From NCBI GenBank assembly GCA_036227345.1, contig CP109468.1, forward strand, positions 8,432,001-8,496,000: a stretch of DNA of 64,000 nt, written 5' to 3'. The translations under genes were made by a program, and so were the position numbers. Below the pieces are notes generated by a model, which saw only the letters and a program-made list of their open reading frames with translations, was not told where the DNA came from and did not search any database. The DNA is from Streptomyces sp. NBC_01463 (GTDB lineage Bacteria > Actinomycetota > Actinomycetes > Streptomycetales > Streptomycetaceae). Shown in pieces: positions 24,001 to 32,522 of the stretch (positions within the stretch are counted from its first letter, which is position 1; each line of letters opens with the position of its first letter).

Positions 24001-25503
24001 ATGAATCTGAGGGAGTTGCTGGCCGGTCACGATCACGAGGTCCTCCTCGGTGATCCGGAGACCCCGATCACCGCCGGAGCCTGCTTCGACGCCCATCGCG
24101 TCACACCGGGTTCGCTCTACATCGCCGTTCCCGGGCACGAGGAGGGCGGTCCCGGGGCCGTCGGCCCGGCGCTGGCACGCGGCGCCGTCGCCGTGCTCCT
24201 GGAGAGCGGGGAGCCGGAGATCCTGGCCGCCGTGCAGGCCGCCGACACCGGTGCGTGTGTGGTGCGCGTGGCGGACACCCGTATCGCGGCCGCGGTGGTC
24301 ACCTCCCGCTACTTCGGTGAACCCGGCCGGTCCATGGACATGGTGGCGGTCACCGGAACCAACGGGAAGACGTCGGTCTCGTACATGGTCGAGTCCGTCC
24401 TGCGGATCGCCGAGGGCGCGAAGGTCGGCGTGATCGGAACGGCGGGCAGCCGGATCGGTGACGCGCTCATCCCGATGCCCCGCTCGGTTCTGACCACGCC
24501 GGAGTCACCGGACTTCCAGTACCTCCTCGGGCAGATGCGGGACCAGGAGGTCGGCACGGTGGTCCTGGAGGCCACCTCAATGGGACTCCTGCACCGCAGG
24601 GTGGACCGCGCCTTCCTGGACGTGGGCATCTTCACCAACCTCACCCAGGACCACCTCGACGACCACGGCACGATGGAGCACTACCGCGACGCCAAACTCC
24701 GTCTCTTCCAGGGGCTGTGCCGCAGCGCCGTGGTCAACGCGGACGACCCGGTGGGTGCGGCGATCGCCCCGACGATGCCGGGCAGGGTCGCCACCTACGG
24801 CATCGACGCACCGGCCGACTACTGGGCCACGGACCTGAACATGAACGCCTTCGGTACCGAGTTCATCCTCCACCACGACGGCAGCAAGTACCCGGCGAAG
24901 ATCCCCGTCCCCGGGCGCTTCTCCGTCTCCAACGCGCTGGCCTCCGTGGCGGCCTGCCACCTCCTGGGACACGAACTCGCCGGGCTGGTTGCCGCGCTGG
25001 AGCGGATGCCCCCGGTCCCCGGCCGGCTCGAACGCTTCGAGACGGCGCGAGGCACGGCCGTGATCGTGGACTACGCCCACTCGCCGGACTCACTGGACAA
25101 GGTCCTCGCCGCCGTAAGGGACTTCGCGCGGGGCCGGGTCATCACCGTCTTCGGCTGCGGCGGAGACCGGGACGTCACCAAGCGGGCCAGGATGGGCGAG
25201 ATCGCCGGTGCCCGCTCCGACCTGTGCGTCCTGACCTCCGACAACCCCAGGAACGAGGACCCCGAGGCGATCATGGACCAGATCGCCCCGGGGCTCCTGG
25301 CCACGGGAACGCCGTTCGAGCGCTACGCGGACCGGCGCGACGCGATCGCCTTCGCCCTGGCATCCGCCGCACCCGAGGACATCGTGCTGGTGGCGGGGAA
25401 GGGAAGTGAGCCGTTCCAGATCGTCGGTGAACAGCTCATCCCCTTCAGCGACATGGCGACGGTGCGCGAACTCGCCGCCGCGCAGGACGGATCGCAGGTC
25501 TGA
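24001..25503 (+). CDS. orphan MurE-like Mur ligase (UDP-MurNAc-tripeptide synthetase family)
   Basis: A 500-residue Mur ligase with all three domains. The N-terminal UDP-binding domain covers about 1-110. The ATP-binding domain has VAVTGTNGKTS (GTNGKT at 119-124), FTNLTQDHLDDHGTMEHY and Lys232 in RDAKLRLF, the lysine usually carbamylated in MurE. The C-terminal domain has IVDYAHSPDSLDKVL, VFGCGGDRD and the signature DNPR at 414-417 within TSDNPRNEDP, which marks diaminopimelate as the added amino acid. It therefore looks catalytically complete. It stands outside any dcw (division/cell-wall) cluster, so it is probably a second copy. GAGAGGA precedes ATG 24001. Confidence 0.85.
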   Translation: MNLRELLAGHDHEVLLGDPETPITAGACFDAHRVTPGSLYIAVPGHEEGGPGAVGPALARGAVAVLLESGEPEILAAVQAADTGACVVRVADTRIAAAVVTSRYFGEPGRSMDMVAVTGTNGKTSVSYMVESVLRIAEGAKVGVIGTAGSRIGDALIPMPRSVLTTPESPDFQYLLGQMRDQEVGTVVLEATSMGLLHRRVDRAFLDVGIFTNLTQDHLDDHGTMEHYRDAKLRLFQGLCRSAVVNADDPVGAAIAPTMPGRVATYGIDAPADYWATDLNMNAFGTEFILHHDGSKYPAKIPVPGRFSVSNALASVAACHLLGHELAGLVAALERMPPVPGRLERFETARGTAVIVDYAHSPDSLDKVLAAVRDFARGRVITVFGCGGDRDVTKRARMGEIAGARSDLCVLTSDNPRNEDPEAIMDQIAPGLLATGTPFERYADRRDAIAFALASAAPEDIVLVAGKGSEPFQIVGEQLIPFSDMATVRELAAAQDGSQV

Positions 25504-25575
25504 TCGCGGGGCCGCGGGATCGGCCGGACGGGCTCCGCGGACACCGCTGGGCCCGGCCGGCCGACGCGGCCCCGC

Positions 25576-26508
25576 TCACCGCCGTGTCCATGCGGGTGTC
25601 CAGGTCTCGCCTTCGGGGCGCTCGGGCCGCATGGCGCCGAGGTGGTCGCGCAGTGTGGCGAGCGCGGGGTGCGGATTGTCCCGGCGCCAGATCAGCGAGT
25701 GCGGGTAGACGGGCGTCGGGTCGGTCACCGGGATGCGGCGCAGGCCGTGACCCGCGGGCCAGACGAGGCGGGTCTGCCCGCCCATGAAGGTGGCCAGGGC
25801 CGGGGTGTCGGCGATGGTGTCGAGGAGCGCGTCGGAGCCGAAGTTGGGGCCGGTCGCCTCGATGGTGAGGCCGAACTCGGCGACGAGATCGTCGTAGTAG
25901 GCGGCCCACTCGGTACCCGGGACGATGCCGGGCATCCAGATCCGGTGCCCGGCGAGCCGGGCGAGCGGCACCGACCGGGCACCCGCCAGCGCATGGGCGG
26001 GGCCGGTGAGGAGCTGGAGCGGCTCGTCGACGACCCGGACGGACTCGATGTCCTCGGGAAGGGGGCGACCGGGGACGGCGACGGCGCGGAAGGACGCGTC
26101 GATCGCACCGGACCGGACGGCGGCGACGGCCGCCTCGATGTCGAACAGCATCAGCACGTCGAGTTCGATCCCGGGGTGCGCGCGATGGAAGTCGCGCATC
26201 AGGCCCGACGCCGCGCCGCGCGAGTTGATCACGTCCACGCGCAGCGGACGGCTGCCGCCGCGCACGGACGCGAACGCGCGCTCCGCGACACGCAGGAGCT
26301 CACGTGCGTGGGGCAGGAACGCCTGCCCGTCGATGGTCAGCTCGGCGCCGCGCGCGGTGCGGGTGAACAGCCGGGCGCCGAGACCGCGCTCCAGCGTGGC
26401 GATGCGCTTGGAGACGGCCTGCTGGGTGACCGCGAGCTCGGCGGCGGCTTCCTGGAACTGTCCCGCGTCAGCCACGGCGACGAAGGTCCGGACGGTGTCG
26501 AGGTCCAT
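25576..26508 (-). CDS. LysR family transcriptional regulator
   Basis: A 310-residue LysR-type regulator. The N-terminal winged helix (LDTVRTFVAVADAGQFQEAAAELAVTQQAVSKRIATLERGLGARLFTRTARGAELT) is canonical; the effector domain starts near residue 90 (LRVDVINSRGAASGL) and shows the two Rossmann-like lobes. The effector is unknown. It is divergent from the MFS transporter at 26651 and likely regulates it. The 142-bp gap contains TTGACC (26564-26569) and GGTCAA (26600-26605) as a widely spaced inverted pair. Confidence 0.9.
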   Translation of the reverse strand: MDLDTVRTFVAVADAGQFQEAAAELAVTQQAVSKRIATLERGLGARLFTRTARGAELTIDGQAFLPHARELLRVAERAFASVRGGSRPLRVDVINSRGAASGLMRDFHRAHPGIELDVLMLFDIEAAVAAVRSGAIDASFRAVAVPGRPLPEDIESVRVVDEPLQLLTGPAHALAGARSVPLARLAGHRIWMPGIVPGTEWAAYYDDLVAEFGLTIEATGPNFGSDALLDTIADTPALATFMGGQTRLVWPAGHGLRRIPVTDPTPVYPHSLIWRRDNPHPALATLRDHLGAMRPERPEGETWTPAWTRR

Positions 26509-26650
26509 GCCGATCCACCCTAGAGGACAACTCCTGGTTGTGGCTTGCGGGCGGATCGGTTGTTTGACCTGCTGTTGTGCTGCGGGCTTTGCTCCTCCTG
26601 GTCAACCTCGGTTTGTGCGGACGGGAGCTTGAGGGGTGGGTGAGCCGGGC

Positions 26651-27901
26651 ATGAGGGGCAACAGACGCCTGGGCCGGCGGTTCGGGTGGCTGTGGGCGGC
26701 CTGCGGGGTCAGCACGTTCGGCACGTGGCTCGCGTTCGACGCGTTCGCACTGATCGCGATCCTCGTACTGCGCGCCGGTCCGGCCGAGGTGTCGGTGCTG
26801 GCGGCCGCGGGGCCGGCGGTGGGGGCCGTGGTGGCGGTGCCGCTCGGGCCGTGGGTGGAGTTCCGGCGCAAGCGGCCGGTGATGATCGCGATGGACCTGA
26901 TCCGGTGCGTGGCGCTGATGAGCGTCCCCGCCGCGTACGCGCTCGGATTGCTCGGTTTCGTCCAGCTCCTGGTGGTGTCCGTCGTCGTCGGCGCGGCCGA
27001 CATCGCCTTCAACGCGGCCGGTGGCGCGTGTGTGAAGGCGCTCGTGCGGCCGGAGGACCTGCTCGTCGCGAACGCGCGGTTCGAGTCCACGACCTGGACC
27101 GCCACCGTGCTCGGGCCGCCCGCCGGCACGGCCGCGATCGGGTTCTTCGGCCCGGTCATGACCGTGGTGGCCAACGCGGTCAGCTATCTGCTCTCGGCGG
27201 CGGGAATCCGCGCGATCGGCGGCAACGAGCCGCAGCCCGCACGCACCGGCGCGCACCGGGGGCGGCTCCGCCCCGGCGACCTGCTCGAAGGATGGCGGCA
27301 CATCCTGACCCACCGGGCCCTGCGCCCCCTGTTCCTCAACACGGTCCTGGTCAACGGCCTGATCCTGGCGACCTCGCCGCTGCTCGCCGTCCTCATGCTC
27401 GGCGACCTCGGCTTCGCCCCCTGGCAGTACGGTCTCGCGTTCGGCCTGCCCTGCGTCGGCGGCATCGTCGGCTCACGGCTGGCCCGCCGGCTCGTCGCAC
27501 GGTTCGGACGGCACAAGGTGCTGCTCACCGCCGGGGCGATGCGCGCGTGCTGGTCCATCGGGCCGGCCTTCGTCCAGCCCGGCGTGGCCGGGCTCGCGCT
27601 CGTCGTCGCGGTCGAGTTCGGACTGATCACCTGCATGGGCGTGTTCAACCCGGTGTTCGCCACCTACCGGCTCGAGCAGGTCCCACCCGACCGGATCGCC
27701 CGCACGCTGTCGGCGTGGTCGGTCACCAGCAAACTCACCATCGCGGCGCTGACCGCACTCTGGGGTCTGCTGGCGGCCCTCAGCGGCCCCCGTACCGCCA
27801 TCGCCATCGCCGGTCTGCTCCTCCTGACGACCCCCTTCCTGCTTCCCGGGCAGGACCACGCGCCGCACCACGAGGGCGACCCGGTCGCGAGCAACCCGTG
27901 A
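26651..27901 (+). CDS. MFS transporter (EntS/NreB-like exporter)
   Basis: A 416-residue membrane protein with about 11-12 hydrophobic segments arranged in two halves around a basic loop (residues near 190-215, RTGAHRGRLRPGDLLEGWRHIL). Features such as WLAFDAFALIAILVLRAG, PLGPWVEFRRKRPVMIAMDLIR and NARFESTTWTATVLGPPAGTAAI fit the enterobactin-exporter/NreB-like MFS group, which export small molecules using the proton gradient. Substrate unknown; the divergent LysR gene suggests induction by its substrate. I use ATG 26651; a GTG at 26636 is in frame. A perfect bidirectional hairpin follows. Confidence 0.88.
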   Translation: MRGNRRLGRRFGWLWAACGVSTFGTWLAFDAFALIAILVLRAGPAEVSVLAAAGPAVGAVVAVPLGPWVEFRRKRPVMIAMDLIRCVALMSVPAAYALGLLGFVQLLVVSVVVGAADIAFNAAGGACVKALVRPEDLLVANARFESTTWTATVLGPPAGTAAIGFFGPVMTVVANAVSYLLSAAGIRAIGGNEPQPARTGAHRGRLRPGDLLEGWRHILTHRALRPLFLNTVLVNGLILATSPLLAVLMLGDLGFAPWQYGLAFGLPCVGGIVGSRLARRLVARFGRHKVLLTAGAMRACWSIGPAFVQPGVAGLALVVAVEFGLITCMGVFNPVFATYRLEQVPPDRIARTLSAWSVTSKLTIAALTALWGLLAALSGPRTAIAIAGLLLLTTPFLLPGQDHAPHHEGDPVASNP

Positions 27902-27928
27902 CACACCGCGACCGCGGGCCAGGACACC

Positions 27929-27954
27929 GGCACCCGGTCCATGGACCGGGTGCC
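27929..27954. terminator. 26-bp perfect palindrome, bidirectional terminator
   Basis: GGCACCCGGTCCA meets its exact complement TGGACCGGGTGCC with no spacer. It lies between the convergent MFS and GNAT genes. Confidence 0.75.
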
Positions 27955-27964
27955 CGTCATGGGA

Positions 27965-28405
27965 TCAGGCCAGCCTCAGATCGACGAACGGCACGCTGTC
28001 GCCCGGCAGTACGTACCGATCCGTCTCGACGAATCCATGGCCGAGCGCGAAGCGCAGCCCCTCCGGGTTCGACGCGAGGACACAGGTCTCGATCACGGCG
28101 GCGCCGAGCGCACGGGCCTCCGCCAGGCCACGCGCGTACAACTGACCGCCGAACCCCTGGCCGCGGTGATCCGGCAGCACCCGCGCGATCACGGTGGCCA
28201 CCGAAGCGCCATCGGCCGGCGGCCGCACGGTCGAGCAGCCCACCGCAACGTCGTCGAGGTATGCGACGGCCAGCAGGTTGCGGCCGGCGCGTTCGGTCAC
28301 CTCCGCGAGCGACAGCACCGCGGTGGGAATGATCGTGTTGTGGACGCGGCGCCAGTCCAGGAGCATGGCGTCGCCGTCCACCCGCTCGATGCGAAGGTCA
28401 CTCAT
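27965..28405 (-). CDS. GNAT family N-acetyltransferase
   Basis: A 146-residue single-domain acetyltransferase. The acetyl-CoA loop reads ARVLPDHRGQGFGGQLYARGLAEA (Q/RxxGxG pattern), followed by VIETCVLASNPEGLRFALGHGFVETDRYV, the usual beta5-alpha4 region. The substrate is unknown. ATG 28405 (MSDLRIERVD) begins at the fold boundary. No operon partner. Confidence 0.85.
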   Translation of the reverse strand: MSDLRIERVDGDAMLLDWRRVHNTIIPTAVLSLAEVTERAGRNLLAVAYLDDVAVGCSTVRPPADGASVATVIARVLPDHRGQGFGGQLYARGLAEARALGAAVIETCVLASNPEGLRFALGHGFVETDRYVLPGDSVPFVDLRLA

Positions 28406-28564
28406 CGCAGCAGGGAACCGTGTGAACACCCCTGCGTCAACTCGGTTCCGCCGGGCAGACCGCTGAGAACACATCCCGACGGACGGACGTCGATGGTCAG
28501 TCCCCGCCGGGCAGCGCCGAGAAATGTGTTGCCGCAGGCCGGAGCTGCTGACAGGCTTCGCGGC

Positions 28565-28852
28565 ATGTCCGACAACCGATCCAGCTCCAGCCACGGGGTG
28601 GCCGCCCTCTTCTCGCACGGCCGTCTCACGGCGATCCCGCGCAAGACGGCCCGCCGCGAGCAACTCCTCGTCCACCTCACGGAAACGCTGTTCGAGCCCG
28701 GCCGGACGTACTCCGAACGTGAGGTCAACGACGCCCTTCTCACCGTTCACGAGGACTGCGCGGCTCTGCGCCGCTACATGGTCATCGGCGGCCTGCTGAC
28801 CCGGACGAAGGACGGCGTCAGCTATCGGCGCGCCCAGGACCCGGCGGCATGA
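28565..28852 (+). CDS. DUF2087 domain protein
   Basis: A 95-residue protein that is essentially one DUF2087 domain: ALFSHGRLTAIPRKTARREQLLVHLTETLFEPGRTYSEREVNDAL, then DCAALRRYMVIGGLLTRTKDGVSYRR. DUF2087 is a small domain often found with winged-helix regulators or alone and is thought to be DNA-binding-like. ATG 28565 is used; the long upstream open frame overlaps the GNAT gene and is not coding. Confidence 0.82.
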   Translation: MSDNRSSSSHGVAALFSHGRLTAIPRKTARREQLLVHLTETLFEPGRTYSEREVNDALLTVHEDCAALRRYMVIGGLLTRTKDGVSYRRAQDPAA

Positions 28853-28892
28853 CGGACCGGCCCGCAGGGTGGGCGATCGCCCGGCCCGGTGA

Positions 28893-29408
28893 TCAGCCGC
28901 CGAGCGGACGCGCGGTGAACCCCGCCCGGGCGGCGAGCGCGGTGAGTTCCTCGACCCGTGCGGCGCGCAGGCCCACCACGGGATAGCAGTCCGACTCGAT
29001 GTCGAGGACGACGAGCGCCCCGCCGACCTCGCGGTAGTGCCGGCCGCACGTCTCCAGGAACTCATGGGTCGGCAGGCGCATGTCGCCCTCCTCGAACAGC
29101 ACCCAAGGATCCACGGACGGCCGCGAGTCGAGCCCGCGCAGCTGGGAGCGTATCTCCGCGGAGTCCTCCTTCCAGTCCAGCTCCGCCAGCAGCCGGTGGT
29201 CGGCCAGCGCGTCGATGAGCGCTATCCAGGCGAGGTCGGGCACCGGCGCGTCGATACCCCGGTCCGCCAGCGCGCCGGCGTGGGCGCGCACGTACGCCCC
29301 GGGATCGTCGACGGCGTGCAGCACCCGGTCACCGACGGCCTGATGGGCGGGTGCGAGCAGCGCCGCCGCGGCGGCGAGCGAGGTGCGGGTGTCGTCGGCC
29401 ACGGACAT
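28893..29408 (-). CDS. DUF6630-like protein
   Basis: A 171-residue soluble acidic protein. Segments DLAWIALIDALADHRLLAELDWKEDSAEI, WVLFEEGDMRLPTHEFLETCGRHYREVGGALVVLDIESDCYPVVGL and LTALAARAGFTARPL match the DUF6630 group as I remember it, which is of unknown function. A GAAGGAG lies about ten bases before ATG 29408. It lies between the DUF2087 gene (convergent) and the sigma-factor gene. Confidence 0.65.
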   Translation of the reverse strand: MSVADDTRTSLAAAAALLAPAHQAVGDRVLHAVDDPGAYVRAHAGALADRGIDAPVPDLAWIALIDALADHRLLAELDWKEDSAEIRSQLRGLDSRPSVDPWVLFEEGDMRLPTHEFLETCGRHYREVGGALVVLDIESDCYPVVGLRAARVEELTALAARAGFTARPLGG

Positions 29409-29529
29409 GGTGAGGCGCTCCTTCGGCAGCCGTACGACTGCGTCCGACAGTGAGAGGCGGACACCCGGTCGGGCATCCGTCGAAAACCCTGCCACGGGGG
29501 TATGACAACGGGCCCGGCCGCAGCCCCTG

Positions 29530-30408
29530 TCAGTCCTCCAGGACGGCGATGTCGAGCCCGCGGATCCGGTCGGGGTCCGCGACGACATCGATCTCGGTGA
29601 TCAGGCCGTCCACGAGGGTGAAGCCGAGGACCAGGCGCAGCCGCCCGAGCGGCGCCATCGCCAGTGCGACCGACCCGTCGACGAGCGCGATCCCGGTGAA
29701 CAGGGCCCGTCCGGTGGCCGCCATCGCGCCCTGCGCGACGGTGTGGGCGCCCCGGACCACGACGGGCTCCGGTGTGGGAACGACCGAGCGGTCGGCACGC
29801 AGGACCACATCGGGATGAAGCAGCGCGACCAACGCGTCGAAGTCCCCGCCGCGGGACGCCGCCAGGAAGGCCTCCACGACCCGCCGGCGACGTGCCAGAT
29901 CCGCGACGGGCGCCGCACCACCGCCCTTGACCCGGCGGCGGGCCCGGCTCGCGAGCTGCCGGGCGGAGTCCGCCGACCGGTCGAGCAGCGTGCCGATCTC
30001 GTCGAACGGCACCGCGAACATGTCGTGGAGCACGAACGCCAGACGCTCCGCGGGCGCCAGCGTGTCCAGCACCACCAACAGGGCCAGTCCGACCGAGTCG
30101 GCCAGCACGGCCTCCTGCTCCGGGTCGTCCCCCTCGCCGGGACCGGACGTCCGGTCGTACGCGTCGATGGGATCCTCACGCCGGGTACGGCGGGAGCGGA
30201 GCATGTTCAGGCAGACCCGGCCGACGACGGTGGTCAGCCAGCCGGTGAGGTTCCGGACCTCGCTGAGGTCGGCCTGAGAGGCCCTCAGCCACGACTCCTG
30301 GAGGGCGTCGTCGGCCTCGGCCGCCGAACCGAGCATCCGGTAGGCCACCGCCTTCAGATGGCTCCTGTCCGTCTCGAACCGCTCGGCCAGTGCGGTGCGG
30401 TCGTCCAT
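29530..30408 (-). CDS. ECF sigma factor with SnoaL-like C-terminal domain (SigJ/ECF41-like)
   Basis: A 292-residue sigma factor. Region 2 is LKAVAYRMLGSAAEADDALQESWLR followed by LTGWLTTVVGRVCLNMLRSRRTRREDP; region 4 is LLVVLDTLAPAERLAFVLHDMFAVPFDEIGTLLDRSADSARQLASRARRRVKG. From about residue 170 a SnoaL/NTF2-like domain follows (RRVVEAFLAASRGGDFDALVALLHPDVVLRAD), ending DPDRIRGLDIAVLED. In ECF41-type factors this tail controls activity in place of an anti-sigma factor; the late DPDRI resembles their NPDKL signature. ECF41 genes usually neighbour a carboxymuconolactone decarboxylase or oxidoreductase; here the nearest oxidoreductase is the LLM gene just upstream, same strand. Confidence 0.88.
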   Translation of the reverse strand: MDDRTALAERFETDRSHLKAVAYRMLGSAAEADDALQESWLRASQADLSEVRNLTGWLTTVVGRVCLNMLRSRRTRREDPIDAYDRTSGPGEGDDPEQEAVLADSVGLALLVVLDTLAPAERLAFVLHDMFAVPFDEIGTLLDRSADSARQLASRARRRVKGGGAAPVADLARRRRVVEAFLAASRGGDFDALVALLHPDVVLRADRSVVPTPEPVVVRGAHTVAQGAMAATGRALFTGIALVDGSVALAMAPLGRLRLVLGFTLVDGLITEIDVVADPDRIRGLDIAVLED

Positions 30409-30541
30409 CGGTCGCGTTCCTCCGTCGGCGGGTGTCCCGGAAAGGGGAATGTCAGGTGGCAGCGGATCCGCCGGGGATGCGGGGAGCCGTCATGGAACCG
30501 GGGACCGGAGCGTGACGGCAGCCCCGCCGCCTTCCGTGCGG

Positions 30542-31471
30542 TCAGACGCCGGCCGCCCGCGCGGCCTCGTACACCTCGGTCGCCACGTCGACGTACTCCG
30601 ACACGTCACGCAGCTGCGTCTGGAGGTCCAGCATGATCTCCGGCACGCCCGTGGCGGCGTGGGCGGCGAGGTCCTCGACGATCTGCGCGGTGTTGCCGTG
30701 GAACGGCTTCCGGTCCGGGCCGGCCACAGGGGTCGCGCTGTACCGCGCGTTGGCACGGGCACAGACTCCGACCGGACGCTCGCGTCCCCGCTCGGCCGCG
30801 AGGTCCTGGAGCTGCCGCCACTGCTCGGACAGCTGCGCGGGGCCCATGGCGACGGGCATCCAGCCGTCGGCCCGGTCGACCAGACGGCGCCTGGCCCGGG
30901 AGCTGCCGGCCGGCAGATAGACGGGGATCGGGCGGGCCGGCTTGGGCCCCACCTCGGACGGCGCGATCGTGGTCAGATCCCCCTTGTACGAGACGGGGTC
31001 CGGACCCCAGACGGCCGCGCACACGTCCAGCAGCTCGTCCAGCACCGCGCCGCGCTTCTCGAAGGGGGCGACGGAAGCGGCCGCGTACTCGTCCAGGGAC
31101 CATCCCGTACCCAGCCCGGCGACCACGCGGCCGCCGCTGGCGGCGTCGAGTGTGGCCAGCGAACGAGCGAGCTGGAAGGGCACGTGCAGCGGGGCGACGA
31201 GGACACTGGTGCCGAGCCGGGCCCGCTCCGTGGCCGCGGCGGCCAGCGTCAGCGTGATCAGCGGGTCGGAGACCCCGCGGTAGTGCTCGGGCCAGGCCAG
31301 CCCCGGAACCCCGTACAGACCCTGGGTCGCAGGCTCGGGGAACAGTACCCGCTCGAACACCCACAGGCTCTCGTATCCCACGGCCTCCGCGGCGCGCGCC
31401 GCGGTGGCGACGTCACGGCTGAGGTCGTACTGCTTCGTCTGGGGAAGACCAAGACCGAGTGCGATCGGCAT
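30542..31471 (-). CDS. LLM class F420-dependent oxidoreductase
   Basis: A 309-residue luciferase-like TIM-barrel enzyme. It shows LGLGLPQTKQYDLSRDVATAARAAEAVGYESLWVFERVLFP, LAAAATERARLGTSVLVAPLHVPFQLARSLATLDAASGGRVVAGLGTGWSLDEY and ARPIPVYLPAGSSRARRRLVDRADGWMPVA, the arrangement of F420-dependent members common in actinomycetes. The substrate is unknown. It lies 133 bp upstream of the ECF sigma gene on the same strand and could share its regulation. Confidence 0.85.
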   Translation of the reverse strand: MPIALGLGLPQTKQYDLSRDVATAARAAEAVGYESLWVFERVLFPEPATQGLYGVPGLAWPEHYRGVSDPLITLTLAAAATERARLGTSVLVAPLHVPFQLARSLATLDAASGGRVVAGLGTGWSLDEYAAASVAPFEKRGAVLDELLDVCAAVWGPDPVSYKGDLTTIAPSEVGPKPARPIPVYLPAGSSRARRRLVDRADGWMPVAMGPAQLSEQWRQLQDLAAERGRERPVGVCARANARYSATPVAGPDRKPFHGNTAQIVEDLAAHAATGVPEIMLDLQTQLRDVSEYVDVATEVYEAARAAGV

Positions 31472-31580
31472 ACGTGTGCTCCCTCTGTGTGAGTGGCTAC
31501 CACAACTACCCTACGACAGGGCGTTCCTGACGTGCCGACCGGTCGGAGCCGGTGGCGGGGGAGCGGGCCGGGGCGGCGCG

Positions 31581-32420
31581 TCAGCCGACGAGGGCCTGGG
31601 TGCCGAGCACCGTGAGCAGTGCCAGGCGTTCGGCGTCCTCGGTGCCCGGCTCGGCCGTGTAGACCATGATGCGCAGCTCGCTGCCCTCCACGGTCAGGAC
31701 GTCGCAGTCGAGCGTGAGCGCTCCGACGTGCGGATGGTCGATCGTCTTGCGCGCGGAACGGTGCTGCCCCACGGTGCCGGACTCCCAAAGCGCGGCGAAC
31801 CGGTCGCTGCCCGCGCGCAGTTCCGCCACCAGTCCGCGCAGCCGCGGATCGGCGGGGTAGCGGTCGGCGACCGCGTGCAGGTCGGCCGCCAGCGCGGCTT
31901 CCAGCTCACGTCGCGACTCCTCGGTGTGACGTACCCGCCCCGGCCGTCCGAGGAAGTTGCGCCACACGCCGTTCCGCTCGTGGCCGCGCCACCCCGAGGG
32001 GTCGCCCATCAGGGCCGCGTAGGGCGGGTTGGCCAGCAGGAGCGTCCACGAGGCGTCGTGGACCGCCAGCGGGGTCGCGCCCAGGCGGTCGATCAGCCGG
32101 TGGACACCCGGCGTGATGTACGCGGGCACCGTGTCCCGGCCCGGTGGGACGAGGCCTGCCAGCCCGAACAGGTGCGTCCGCTCCGTCCCCGACAGCCGCA
32201 GCGCCCTGCCCAGGGCTTCGACGACCTGGGCCGAGGGGTTCGAGGCCCGGCCCTGTTCCAGCCGGGTGACGTAGTCGGCGGAGATGCCCGCGAGCAGGGC
32301 CAGCTCCTCACGGCGCAGTCCGGCCGCACGCCGCTGCCCGCCGGCGGGAAGCCCGGCCGCCTGCGGCGGAACCCGGTCGCGCCAGCGTCGCAGTGCCTGT
32401 CCGAACTCCGACGTCGCCAT
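31581..32420 (-). CDS. XRE-type HTH regulator with MmyB-like ligand domain
   Basis: A 279-residue regulator. An XRE helix-turn-helix fills residues 1-80 (FGQALRRWRDRVPPQAAGLP, RRAAGLRREELALLAGISADYVTRLEQGRASNPSAQVVEALGRALRLS). The rest is the MmyB-like PAS-fold ligand domain (TPLAVHDASWTLLLANPPYAALMG, HPHVGALTLDCDVLTVEGSELRIMVYTAEPGT). These regulators usually control an adjacent divergent oxidoreductase, here the SDR at 32523. A perfect 10-bp inverted repeat lies between them. Confidence 0.88.
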   Translation of the reverse strand: MATSEFGQALRRWRDRVPPQAAGLPAGGQRRAAGLRREELALLAGISADYVTRLEQGRASNPSAQVVEALGRALRLSGTERTHLFGLAGLVPPGRDTVPAYITPGVHRLIDRLGATPLAVHDASWTLLLANPPYAALMGDPSGWRGHERNGVWRNFLGRPGRVRHTEESRRELEAALAADLHAVADRYPADPRLRGLVAELRAGSDRFAALWESGTVGQHRSARKTIDHPHVGALTLDCDVLTVEGSELRIMVYTAEPGTEDAERLALLTVLGTQALVG

Positions 32421-32448
32421 ACCCCTCAGTGTGCCCCGAGGGCCGCGT

Positions 32449-32479
32449 GTCTTCCTGGTACCGGCAGTCCCAGGAAGAC
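32449..32479. promoter_or_regulatory. 10-bp inverted repeat operator between HTH regulator and SDR
   Basis: GTCTTCCTGG (32449-32458) and CCAGGAAGAC (32470-32479) are perfectly complementary with 11 bp between them. The half-site centres are 21 bp apart, two helical turns, as expected for a dimer bound on one face. It lies in the 102-bp gap between the divergent genes. Confidence 0.65.
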
Positions 32480-32522
32480 GGGACGTCTGGCTGCGCCCGG
32501 CCATCCGCCGCAATCTGGACCC

